Position numbers and translations under genes: made by a program. Of a stretch of DNA of 64,000 bases, positions 8,401 to 15,795 are shown piece by piece. The notes below the pieces were generated by a model, which was not told the origin of the DNA, did not search any database, and saw only the letters and a list, made by a program, of their open reading frames with translations. Each line of letters begins with the position of its first letter. The stretch's first letter is position 1. This DNA comes from an uncultured Bryobacterales bacterium (lineage in GTDB: Bacteria; Acidobacteriota; Terriglobia; Bryobacterales; UBA6623), in the NCBI GenBank assembly GCA_951813065.1, contig CATOTH010000001.1:124001-188000 (forward strand), read 5' to 3'.

Positions 8401-9809
8401 CCTTCTGGCTCGCGCTCGCGTATCAGAAGATGATGACCGACGAGAGCAGTGAGGACTGCACTCGGGTTGGGATTGAGGGTGATTTGGCCCTCGTCTTGGA
8501 GCGCGGCAGCGGCACCAGAGACTGACGTGCGCGCATTGGCGTCACTGATGGTTGTGTTCCCGCCCCGTGTGGCCGTTTCCGCCAACGATTGCAAGTACTG
8601 CGAGTGCAATCCGTCCGTCAGTTCCGCTAGTGCTTCTGCCCTCTGGAAGTCCTGTTCATGGATGGCAGCGAATCGGCGCAGGACCTCTTCTTTTGTGGTC
8701 GGAATGGACAGTTCGTCTGGAAGGGCAAGTAGTGCAATCAGATAGAGCGGGATCGGGACGAGTTCTCGAACTCCAGGCGTGTGCCATGCCTGATCGAGAA
8801 TCCCTTGGCCGACATCGCCGCGAGTCGCTCGGGCGATCTCGACCTGTTGCCTTTCGCTCAGCGGCCAAAGTTGAACGGTTGTGCCACTAAACGGAACGAC
8901 AGGCCGCTGGTCACGGGTTGCCACCACAAGGACGAGTTCCGGCAGCTCCAGACGTAATCGTTCAATTTCCGCCGCCGCACGCCTTCGCGAGCTACGGTCG
9001 AGTTCGTTCCAGCCATCAAGTAGCAGGAAGACACCAGGCCTAGCTGCGACCGAACGGAAGTTCTCTATCGAGACAGAGTGAAGAGCTGGACGCCGCAGTA
9101 TGGCTTCAAGCAGCGATGCGCCATTGGTCGACCAACTTCCGAGCGACACCACAAACGGCGAACCGACCCGTTGCTCAAGCGCTGCTTCGGCGATTTGAAG
9201 CAATGTCGTCGTCTTCCCCATGCCGGGTTGAGCAACGAGGACCAAGTCCCCGAGCGTTTTGAGACCTCTCGCCAGCGCCACTGTGTCGATCGGTTCGCCT
9301 AGCCCGTCGACTTCAAGCGTTCGCAAGATGGCGGTAGGAACCCACCTCTTGGAGCGACGGAAAACCTCAAGATCACTCGCGGCGGCTTCTCGAAGACGAG
9401 CACTCAACTCTTCTTCGTCTGAACTATGGGAGCTGCTTGCGCCTACATCCCCGTGTTCCATAACGCGGTGGAATGAATCCCATAGTGCTTGTTTCTTCCA
9501 TCTGCGGAGCGCATCGACTGTGAACTCACGATCCCTGGAATCTGCAGCTCTCGCATGTATCTGGCACAGCCAGATGCCATTTTCCGGCGAGCTGCGCTGA
9601 TCGGGCGTCATTTGGGAGTCGTAACGCGGCCCCCCGGGAGCTGCAGCACAAATATGGGCTGCAACTCCGACGTTGATCACGCCCTGTCCGTCCGAAGTTG
9701 ACCCGCTAGTCGAACGTCTGCATGACGGATACGAGCACAACCCTCCCGCCGCTCGTTCGAGTTGGCGCTTCGCCTTCTCGCTAAAGTCGTCTCTGTTCTT
9801 GCTACTCAT
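5442..9809 (-). CDS. HNH-like/NACHT NTPase with long HEAT-like C-terminus (NLR-like, possible defence)
   Basis: A 1455-residue protein. Residues 20-110 form an HNH-like zinc-binding module (CSYPSC at 25-30, AHI at 51-53, NGIWLCQIHA at 77-86), a nuclease-type domain often seen fused to NACHT proteins. A STAND/NACHT NTPase follows: Walker A AQPGMGKTT at 193-201 and Walker B LLLDGWNELD at 262-271, then helical NACHT regions. The remaining 900 residues are alpha-helical, with HEAT/armadillo-like character, and probably sense the trigger. This matches the plan of bacterial NLR-like immune proteins: effector, switch, sensor. The ATG at 9809 has AAGAG just upstream. A defence role is inference from architecture and the island context. 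Confidence 0.8.
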   Translation of the reverse strand: MSSKNRDDFSEKAKRQLERAAGGLCSYPSCRRSTSGSTSDGQGVINVGVAAHICAAAPGGPRYDSQMTPDQRSSPENGIWLCQIHARAADSRDREFTVDALRRWKKQALWDSFHRVMEHGDVGASSSHSSDEEELSARLREAAASDLEVFRRSKRWVPTAILRTLEVDGLGEPIDTVALARGLKTLGDLVLVAQPGMGKTTTLLQIAEAALEQRVGSPFVVSLGSWSTNGASLLEAILRRPALHSVSIENFRSVAARPGVFLLLDGWNELDRSSRRRAAAEIERLRLELPELVLVVATRDQRPVVPFSGTTVQLWPLSERQQVEIARATRGDVGQGILDQAWHTPGVRELVPIPLYLIALLALPDELSIPTTKEEVLRRFAAIHEQDFQRAEALAELTDGLHSQYLQSLAETATRGGNTTISDANARTSVSGAAAALQDEGQITLNPNPSAVLTALVGHHLLIREREPEGYAFQHQQFQEWYASRFVEDLMCKSVTDKNSRETLKTDILNQRRWEQPILFACERLARGDEVRQNTCGAAILTALEVDPMLAADMVWRASDNVWHRVGRSIADFVDRWHTPGRVDRAVRFMIVSGREDFRNHVWPLITHENDQVHLAALRAGTQFRPSVLGRDAKRRLMGIPPSLRKTILDEIAMEGGVDGLEFAAEFAKAEPNPEVRAPVAEALAFRGAVRHVVTVLRDADGETFDRIAHRSLFDGIADEGVRRGLAGARERRRVKGIPSRVRLASLVSEPGEEGRDPEVTEIIAEMEIGRSDDRGNYLVDLASERFPRAVAEGLLKRVHEKRVLPNRSTERLARAGFADEDEALLDIALGNDSAFDENAEAAAAVLGPHAVGRLIDRLVELEEKMRNGEMGDNNVVSNRYTGIRSRICFVKPEHLLSAIEKRSGKANSQTIGTFAELIDLYGGRENRSGRAFDAAAQAKIAEFVEDWGERLLSSRDSTRRQLASTATLARHSSSKYVLATLERLLEEELRRLREFRELARTNHEHQGNAMQEGRTRWSLQYQRAFAAIRCPEATALMQKYLLDEEFGDSAALVLAAHWHARNEPSEDKRLRWSPDFSRVWERRKSRDAVSEAASDEAEAIFGVIEQLLGSDATDTDKRRAVALATVATTLPHGGRSDIVAELIAAAERRERSSLLTNLVHAGVVIDVEIVEQSIAEVVEAAKTRPWISHEQRELHSWLCLLAFTTDISRTVDIVRALPEQHRTPRALEELLEALGDAPGDEADEVIFGLAAADPRLYAHRDWLTAAFRRRSLSSATRLIGLVAQGAFDRGGEMSARDIWTRIANLIGEHPELRAKVYGLFDRGLCVPGGMLLAQAVAENPDEEGLIMLVELDIEHKHALTTWLTIERVLTKRLPIEDWEGSYEVQPVSASKLRRKLLAMTTDGSRGDVAARYLNKIDEIRDQFGTSESEPRHPNLASGKAWPIVAARKDAPKTV

Positions 9810-10430
9810 CGGCTCTTACAGAGCGCCAACGTTTTCCACGACTCGAAGTCGCAGATTTGAATGTCCTCGTGTGCGGCCGATACATCCGACCGCCCATTCG
9901 AGCGATGATATCGAGCTCGAACGACTATGGGCAGCAGAAATCGTCGCGGTCGTAGGAAGCTCAGTGGTATTCACAGACGACGATGCCGTCGCCGCGCAGT
10001 GCTTCGCGGCGGTTGCCACCACGAGAACAATCCACCGTGGTGGACGTCGGCGAACAGGGCCCGAGCCGGACTGAACTGCCAGCGCGACGAACTGGATTCG
10101 GGCGGCCCGGTCGGGTGGCGCAAGTCCCAGATGGTGAGCGAGGTCTCCTCGCTTGATGGGTCGAATGAATCCGAGAGCAGCTAGCCAGCTAGGCTCGCCT
10201 TGAGGAAGCTGTCGATCAGATCTGCAAAGTACTGCGGACATATGAAGCCACGACCCAACAGCCGCCTGTCCCTAGCACCGACATGATACCCAGCAAAGAC
10301 ATCCGAGCGGACGACGACAATCGAGGCCTTCACGGAGGTAAACAAGCAGACCGGAAAGACGTTCAGAGATGACTTCTGCACGCATTCTATAAGCTTCCCC
10401 TCACACAAACCTCTGTCGGCATTACGAGTC
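9810..10430. other. Intergenic region upstream of the NACHT gene
   Basis: About 620 bases with no convincing gene. Open frames exist on both strands (for example about 140 codons on minus from 10241) but resemble no family and have shadow-like composition. It should contain the NACHT promoter and the 3' flank of the pentapeptide gene. Confidence 0.5.
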
Positions 10431-11501
10431 CTATCGGACCTCCTCAACTTTGCGCTCGCAATCCTCCACAGACCGACCGACGATCTCTTCAAGGTTGGCT
10501 GGATTGTACTCTTGTAAACTCATCACCCACGGATACCTATGAATATGCTCGAACATCCCGTAGGGGCGGTTCCCCGCACGAATGAGTGGTTGGACTGGGA
10601 CGGAAGGAAGGAGCGGGACGACTGCTGCTAGCTCGTGCGGCACGCTCGACGGGTCCGTCAGGTCGACAATCACGAAACGAGAAAGGTGTGCTAGAGTTCG
10701 GATTGTCTCCGTAAGATCGCGACTCTCGGGACCTTTGAAGTCGAAGATGATCGAGACATATCCACGGTCTCGGAGAAGGTCCTGGATTCGGTGGAGCGTT
10801 GGCTTTCCCTCGGGGCTGAACCTTCCCAAGATCAGCACGACCCTTGAGACGAGTGTGTCAATTACATCACGTATCTTCGAACTCTTTACCAGGAGACAGA
10901 TAAACTGGGCTACCTCAATGCTGTCGACGGTAAGGGTTGGCCAATCATCGGTGATCATAAGGTCGCTCTGCTTAGCTCCTTCGAGTTCTAGATCCCAAGC
11001 CGAAATGCCGTATACAGAAGTGTTGTGCAAGACCACGTCAGAAAGATCGGCCTTTACGAGTTGTACGTGATTCAGCGAAGAATCAGAGATGATCGAACCC
11101 TTGAAACTGGTCTCCTCAGCGCTGCAATATGCTAGGTCCGCATTCTCGAATTCGCACTCCCCAAATGACGAAGATCCAATCTTAGTTGCCCGCATACTTG
11201 TTCTGCGGAAGGTGCATTCGAGGAAGCTCGAAAAGCACAGATCAGCATAATCTATCTGGCAGTCATCGAAATTACAGTGGTCTACAATCGAGTTTCTCCA
11301 CACAATACCATTTAGATTTCCACCAGAGAAATCGAATCCCGAGAGATCAGGGAGATCGTAGGGGCCAGGGCCTGACCTGATCTCATTCTCGAAATCCACT
11401 TGACTTAGTTCGGGACGAATGTGCCGATTCGCAACCCGCCACGAATTCCAAGCGTTGGCACCCTGTCTGAGGATGTTGAAGTGCTTTTCGTTGGTAAGCA
11501 T
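10431..11501 (-). CDS. Pentapeptide-repeat protein with C-terminal TIR-like domain; start rebuilt by IS66 insertion
   Basis: Residues 50-185 contain loosely conserved pentapeptide repeats (LSGFDFSGGNLNG, ADLCFSSFLECTF, ENADLAYCSAEETSFKGS) that fold as a beta-helix. Residues 219-340 look like a TIR-type or nucleoside-deoxyribosyltransferase-like fold (VVLILGRFSPEGK, IIFDFKGPESRDLTETIRTL, FVIVDLTDPSSVPHE). The ATG at 11499-11501 and the next base triplet lie in the terminal repeat of the IS66 element, giving M-L-T-N-E-K-H. Removing the element and one target copy restores M-A-N-E-K-H with the start at 15022-15024 and a GAGGGA ribosome binding site. The reading frame is kept, but the native promoter is 3.5 kb away, so expression is doubtful. 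A TIR-like effector role is inference. Confidence 0.75.
   Translation of the reverse strand: MLTNEKHFNILRQGANAWNSWRVANRHIRPELSQVDFENEIRSGPGPYDLPDLSGFDFSGGNLNGIVWRNSIVDHCNFDDCQIDYADLCFSSFLECTFRRTSMRATKIGSSSFGECEFENADLAYCSAEETSFKGSIISDSSLNHVQLVKADLSDVVLHNTSVYGISAWDLELEGAKQSDLMITDDWPTLTVDSIEVAQFICLLVKSSKIRDVIDTLVSRVVLILGRFSPEGKPTLHRIQDLLRDRGYVSIIFDFKGPESRDLTETIRTLAHLSRFVIVDLTDPSSVPHELAAVVPLLPSVPVQPLIRAGNRPYGMFEHIHRYPWVMSLQEYNPANLEEIVGRSVEDCERKVEEVR
11486..11493. repeat. Target-site duplication, left copy
   Basis: TTTCGTTG directly before the left end; the same eight bases occur at 15012-15019. Confidence 0.9.
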
Positions 11502-11935
11502 TCAGGTTTCGGGGCGCTACAGTTAGGCTCTGACGCAGAACCACGAGAGTAGCGCAGAGGCAGGCGCACCGGATTTCGGCGGCAAGCTCAACGCTGAGGC
11601 AAGGAGTTCCGGGGCAGCCGGAGGAGCAACCGGTCGGCGTCGATGGGACGGGTGGATGGCGTCGGGCAGGGCTCGATGGGCAAGCAAGAAAATATCGGCT
11701 GAGCACTTGACTTTGCCTCGCCCACCTTGCCATCGTAGGATCGGGCGGTCAGCCCGGTCGTTGTGGGCAGGACGAAATCCAGCAAGCAAGGACAGCCAGT
11801 CGGGGGGCGGCCCGCGTGCGCTCGCTGTGAGCAACTCCAACGCGCACTCGACGCTGCGCAGTCCGACTTGCAGGCTGCGCAGGAACGGGAAGCTGGGCTG
11901 CAAGCCCAGTTGGCGAACCTGCAACGGTCGCTGTT
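11494..11935 (+). repeat. Left arm of long terminal inverted repeat (IS66 element)
   Basis: The segment from GTAAGCATTC to within tnpC matches, in reverse complement and with scattered differences, about 14570-15011. The outer 38 bases look identical. It carries the non-coding leader and the first roughly 55 codons of tnpC. The inner boundary is estimated by eye. Confidence 0.75.
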
Positions 11936-13583
11936 CGGACGCAAGAGCGAGGCCACGCCAGCGGGCGGGGACGACCCGTCCGCGACGGCCGGAGTCGCTG
12001 CCGAGCGGTCGGCCGACCCGCCAGCGACCGCAACGCCCGCGCCGGAGCAGCCCGCGAGCAAGGATCCGGCGGTCCGGCCGCGCAGGCAGCGCGGGCGGCA
12101 ACCGGGTTCGCCGACCCCGCCGCGCGAGCAGCGGCCCGACCTGCCGGTGGTGTTCGAGTGGCTGGACGTGCCCGAGCAGGAGCGCCGCTGTGCGGACTGC
12201 GGCACCGCCTACGTAGCGTGCGGGCACAAGATCAGTTGGCTGTACGAGCTGGCCTGGAACGCGCTGGTACGCAAGGTGGTGCGCCAGCGCTATTGTCCGG
12301 ACTGCGACTGTGGCTCAGCCCGGCCGGTGAGCGCCCCGCCGGCTCCCCGGCTGGGCACCAGCCAGTTGGGCACCAGTGTGTGGGCCTGGTGTCTGGTGCA
12401 GGTCTACGCGCTGTTCCGTCCGCAGGCGGCGGTGGCCCGGGATCTGGCGGCACTGGGGCTGCGCGTGCCGCAGTCGACGCTGTCGACGGGGCTGCGGCGG
12501 CTCGCGCAGCTGTTCGAGCCGCTGGACGCGGCGATCGGGGAGTACCAACAGCAGCAGCCGGTGGCCCAGGCGGACGAGACCTCCTGGCCGGTGCAGTGGC
12601 TGGCCGCGGGCGGGGACGACAACAAGGACCCGCCGCCGAGCGGGCGACAGAAGCCGAAGTCTTGGCTGTGGGCCTGTCTGGCCGGCAACACGGTGCGCAT
12701 GCGGATCCTGCCGACCCGGGGCCTGGACTCCGCCCGGCAATTGCTCGATACGTTGGTCGGCCAGAGCGGGTTGATCGTGCTGGTGTGTGACTGCTACAGC
12801 ACGTACAAGGCCTTTGCCAAGCAGTTTCCGAAGCGGGTGCTGCTGGCCCACTGCTGGGTGCATGTCCGCCGTAATTTTGTGCGGGTGGGCACCGGTCACC
12901 CGGACCGCAAGGCGTGGGCGCAGGAGTGGGTCGAGCGCATCGGCGCATTGTTCCAGCTGAACCGACAGCGGCTCCAGCAGTGGGATCCGCAGCGACCGCT
13001 GGAGCGGCAAAGCGGGCAGTTCCAAGAGCTCCAGCAGCAGTTGCAGACGCGGGTGGAGGAGTTGTTCGAGCGCGCCCGGGAAGAGGGCGGGCAGCGCACG
13101 AGCGAGTGGCTGCGGCTCGAGCAGGCGGGCCCAGGCCGCAGCCGGCACGGTGCCGAGCTGGCCCGCGTGGATGCGCAAGGACGGGCTTTGGGTGCCTTGC
13201 TGAGTCACCGCGCATCGCTGAGCCGCTTCGTGGCCGACCCGCGCATCCCGCTCGACAACAATTTGTCGGAGCGGGTTCTGCGGGGGCCGGTCATCGCCCG
13301 CTACACCAGCTTCGGCTCGGGCGGGCCGGACGGTGCGCGCGCGGCGGGTCTGCTGTTCGGCGTGCTCGCGACCGTGCGGCTGGCGGGCCTGAACCCGTAT
13401 GCCTGGATGCTGGACTGGCTGGCGGCCTGTGCCCGCAATGGCAACAAGGCCCCGCAGCAGCTGGATCCCTGGCTGCCGTGGCGCCTCAGCGAGCAGCGTC
13501 GGGAACAACTCAGCAAGGCCCCGGCGGACTGGATCCCGTCTGTCGCCAACAGCGCGGACAGCGAGTTGGACAAGGCGGCCTGA
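11763..13583 (+). CDS. tnpC: IS66-family transposase TnpC
   Basis: 606 residues, GTG start. Order of parts: an N-terminal leucine-zipper-like coiled coil (about 20-65, LQRALDAAQSDLQAAQ), a low-complexity Ala/Pro linker, a zinc-binding segment with CADCGTAYVACG, then the DDE core with the first Asp in QADETSW, the second in LVCDCYSTYK and the Glu in DNNLSERVLRG. The C-terminal tail (GLNPYAWMLDWLAACARNG) is typical of the family. The tnpA and tnpB accessory genes of classical IS66 are absent, as in the ISBst12-like branch. The catalytic triad appears intact, so the protein is probably active. Confidence 0.93.
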   Translation: MGRTKSSKQGQPVGGRPACARCEQLQRALDAAQSDLQAAQEREAGLQAQLANLQRSLFGRKSEATPAGGDDPSATAGVAAERSADPPATATPAPEQPASKDPAVRPRRQRGRQPGSPTPPREQRPDLPVVFEWLDVPEQERRCADCGTAYVACGHKISWLYELAWNALVRKVVRQRYCPDCDCGSARPVSAPPAPRLGTSQLGTSVWAWCLVQVYALFRPQAAVARDLAALGLRVPQSTLSTGLRRLAQLFEPLDAAIGEYQQQQPVAQADETSWPVQWLAAGGDDNKDPPPSGRQKPKSWLWACLAGNTVRMRILPTRGLDSARQLLDTLVGQSGLIVLVCDCYSTYKAFAKQFPKRVLLAHCWVHVRRNFVRVGTGHPDRKAWAQEWVERIGALFQLNRQRLQQWDPQRPLERQSGQFQELQQQLQTRVEELFERAREEGGQRTSEWLRLEQAGPGRSRHGAELARVDAQGRALGALLSHRASLSRFVADPRIPLDNNLSERVLRGPVIARYTSFGSGGPDGARAAGLLFGVLATVRLAGLNPYAWMLDWLAACARNGNKAPQQLDPWLPWRLSEQRREQLSKAPADWIPSVANSADSELDKAA

Positions 13584-14507
13584 ATGGCCCGTTCGGCCGC
13601 CGAGCTGGACCCGCGCATCGTGCGGCTGGCCTCGACCACCTTGTGCGGCCAGCGCCTGCGCCGGAGCCAGCTTGCGGACATCCAGGAGATCGTCACCAGC
13701 TTGCCCCTGCTGAGCCGCACCGAACTGGGCCACACCGTCTGCGAGCACCTGCGCTGGCAGACCCCTCGCGGCAGCAACCGCATCCAACTGGCGATGCGTC
13801 TGCTGGAGGCACTCGAACGGCTCTCGATCCTGGCCCTGCCCGCCCGCCAAGGCCCCGGACGGGGCCGCCAAGGGCCGCTCTCGCCGGGCGAGCGCAGCGC
13901 GCCCCAAGCCCCGCTCGACGGCCCCCTGCCACAGCTCGAGCCGCTGCGCTTGCGGCTCGTGAGCGGCCGCGCTGAGGCCGCCCTGTGGAACGAATTCCTC
14001 GCCCGCTACCATCCACTGGGCTATCGCCAGCCCATCGGCTGCCACCTGCGCTACTTCCTCGAAGACCGTCAGCAACGCCTGCTGGGCTGCCTGCTGTACG
14101 ATTTCGCCGCCCGCTACCTGCCGGTGCGGGACCGCTGGATCGGCTGGCAGGACCAGCCCCGCCGGCCGCTGGAGCGGATTGTGCGGCAAGCCCGTTTTTT
14201 GCTGTTTCCCTGGGTCCGCGTGAAATGCTTGGCCTCGAAGGCGCTGGGCCTGAGCTTGCGCCAGCTGGCCGCGGACTGGCAGCGGATCCATGCAGTGCTG
14301 CCCGTGCTGGTCGAAACGTATGTCAGCGACCAGCACAAGGGAACCTGCTACCGCGCCTCGAACTGGCACTACCTGGGACAGACCCAGGCGCGCGGGGCCT
14401 GGGGCACGGCGCCGGCGAAGACGCCCAAGGCGGTCTTTGTGTATCCGCTGCAGCGGGACTGGCAGACGGTCCTGCTCGCACCAACACGCCCTGCGCGCTC
14501 GCGCTAG
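13584..14507 (+). CDS. DUF4338 / DruA-like protein carried by IS66 element
   Basis: 307 residues; its ATG follows the tnpC stop without a gap, so translation is coupled. The N-terminal region resembles the DNA-associated part of DUF4338 proteins (LCGQRLRRSQLADIQEIV, PRGSNRIQLAMRLLEAL). The core includes LARYHPLGYRQPIGCHLRYF, RWIGW, RFLLFPWVRVKCLASKALGL and CYRASNWHYLGQTQARG, all typical of the family. DUF4338 is the family of DruA of the Druantia anti-phage system, but many members are transposon passengers like this one, with no DruB-E nearby. A role in transposition is more likely than immunity (inference). Confidence 0.85.
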   Translation: MARSAAELDPRIVRLASTTLCGQRLRRSQLADIQEIVTSLPLLSRTELGHTVCEHLRWQTPRGSNRIQLAMRLLEALERLSILALPARQGPGRGRQGPLSPGERSAPQAPLDGPLPQLEPLRLRLVSGRAEAALWNEFLARYHPLGYRQPIGCHLRYFLEDRQQRLLGCLLYDFAARYLPVRDRWIGWQDQPRRPLERIVRQARFLLFPWVRVKCLASKALGLSLRQLAADWQRIHAVLPVLVETYVSDQHKGTCYRASNWHYLGQTQARGAWGTAPAKTPKAVFVYPLQRDWQTVLLAPTRPARSR

Positions 14508-14540
14508 ATGCCCGCCTCCGCGGGCATCCCGAACATCGGC

Positions 14541-14738
14541 TCAGCCGACCTCCGCCTTGAGATCTGAACGCATCCGTTGCAGGTTCGCCAGCTGCGCTTG
14601 CAGCTTGGCCTGCCGTTCCCGCGCAGCCTGCATGTCGGACTGTGCGGCGTCGAGTGCGCGTTGGAGTTGCTCACAGTGAGCGCACGTGGGCCGCCCCCCG
14701 ACTGGCTGTCCTTGCTTGCTGGATTTCGTCCTGCCCAC
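14541..14738 (-). pseudogene. Truncated tnpC 5' copy in right arm
   Basis: 65 codons starting MGRTKSSKQGQPVGGR, nearly the same as the start of TnpC, ending LKAEVG. It preserves the coiled coil but none of the catalytic domain. The GTG start and upstream leader are duplicated with the right arm. It could be inert or could make a short coiled-coil peptide able to pair with TnpC (inference). Confidence 0.8.
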
Positions 14739-15011
14739 AACGACCGAGCTGACCGCCCGGTCCTACGATGGCAAGGTTGCCGAGGCCAAGTCAAGGTCAA
14801 GTGCTCCGCCGATATTCTGCTTGCCCATCGAGCCTTGCCCGACGCCATCCACCCGCTCTACCGACGCCGACCGTGTGCTCCTCCGGCTGCCCCGGAACTC
14901 TTTTGCCTCAGCGTTGAACTCGCCGACGAAATCCGGTGCGCATGTCTCTGTGCTACTCCCGTGGTTCTGCGGCAGAGCCTAACTGTAGCGCCCCGAAACC
15001 TGAATGCTTAC
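14570..15011 (-). repeat. Right arm of long terminal inverted repeat (IS66 element)
   Basis: Reverse-complement partner of 11494-11935. Small substitutions and indels separate the arms, so this is a diverged copy of a related element's left end and not a fresh duplication. Confidence 0.75.
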
Positions 15012-15019
15012 TTTCGTTG
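15012..15019. repeat. Target-site duplication, right copy
   Basis: TTTCGTTG directly after the right end; matches 11486-11493 exactly. Confidence 0.9.
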
Positions 15020-15795
15020 GCCATCAATCTGTCCCTCGGTCGTTCGCTGCAGCGTTCAGCTTACGTCATCCTTGGTTGCTGGTCAGTTCGTCCAGAATCA
15101 TCGAACAGGAAGTGGGCGGCGACAATTACTTTGGCCGCCGGTCATTCTAATTATGTCGTCGGCCACAGGAAGCACCGCGACCCGTTCTGTGGCCGGAGAA
15201 CCCAGATTCTGGACGTGGCTCGGACGCCCGCGGAGAGCCCGCAGTCCGTGCCTGTTTCTCAATCGCTTCGGCCAGCGGCGTGAGGAGAATTGCCCTTGCC
15301 GAATATGTCCGTCGAACGCACTATTGAGGAGAATGAGGCTTGCGGCCTTTCGGACCCAGAGATCCAAGCTCCGCTCAGATGATTGTTGTGACGTGGAGGT
15401 TGCGCCAAATGCGATGGCTGGGCAGGTCCCGCAGCCACTCTGGTTTCGGGCAACGTTGGCTGCTGGCTCGGCTGCCGAGAGAAATCATTCGGTTGAGGTC
15501 GACGTTTCGCCGCAGTCGCCTCGTACGGCTCAACCCCGGCCGCCCACGCGATCCTTTAGCCAATTACAGGGGGCGCACCGCCTCCTGCATTGGGTGTGGT
15601 GCAGTCAGCTCAACTGGTTGCGGATGTCAGCCAAACTCTCCACCACCAGCAATACTGCGCAGCCCTTCCGCCATGCTCGCCAGAACCCCTTCGGCCTTTT
15701 CGACCTCCTCTGTAACCTGGTCGCCTGCATAAGAGTGCCCGCTCACAAACCCTCCCCCGCTCCCAAGTGTGCCGTAGGCAGCTCCTTCCGCATCG
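15020..15795 (-). promoter_or_regulatory. Severed 5' region of the pentapeptide/TIR-like gene
   Basis: On the minus strand the native start codon is at 15022-15024, with GAGGGA about seven bases before it. The remaining 750 bases contain no recognisable gene. An 84-codon minus frame (15627-15881) overlaps the next gene and matches nothing known. The original promoter should be close to 15030-15150. Confidence 0.6.

Larger units (their letters stand above)
11494..15011 (+). mobile_element. Complete IS66-family element with DruA-like gene and long inverted ends
   Basis: Both ends begin GTAAGCATTCAGG, the GTAA start being usual for IS66. The element is flanked on both sides by TTTCGTTG (11486-11493 and 15012-15019), an exact 8-bp target duplication as IS66 makes. 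Inside are tnpC and a DUF4338 gene, back to back, plus a 5' tnpC fragment in the right arm. The ends are not short repeats but arms of roughly 440 bases, inverted copies of one another. The perfect duplication implies a recent or undisturbed insertion. Confidence 0.9.

Noticed and set aside
9816..10241. Minus frame of 141 codons upstream of the NACHT gene
   Set aside because: Low-complexity sequence with no motif and competing frames on the other strand; no ribosome binding site.
12315..14369. Minus frame of 684 codons across the IS66 transposase
   Set aside because: It is an antisense shadow of tnpC and DUF4338; real genes with intact motifs lie on the other strand.
13584..14507. Calling the DUF4338 gene a Druantia system
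   Set aside because: No DruB, DruC, DruD or DruE nearby and the gene is inside a transposable element; only the family is supported.
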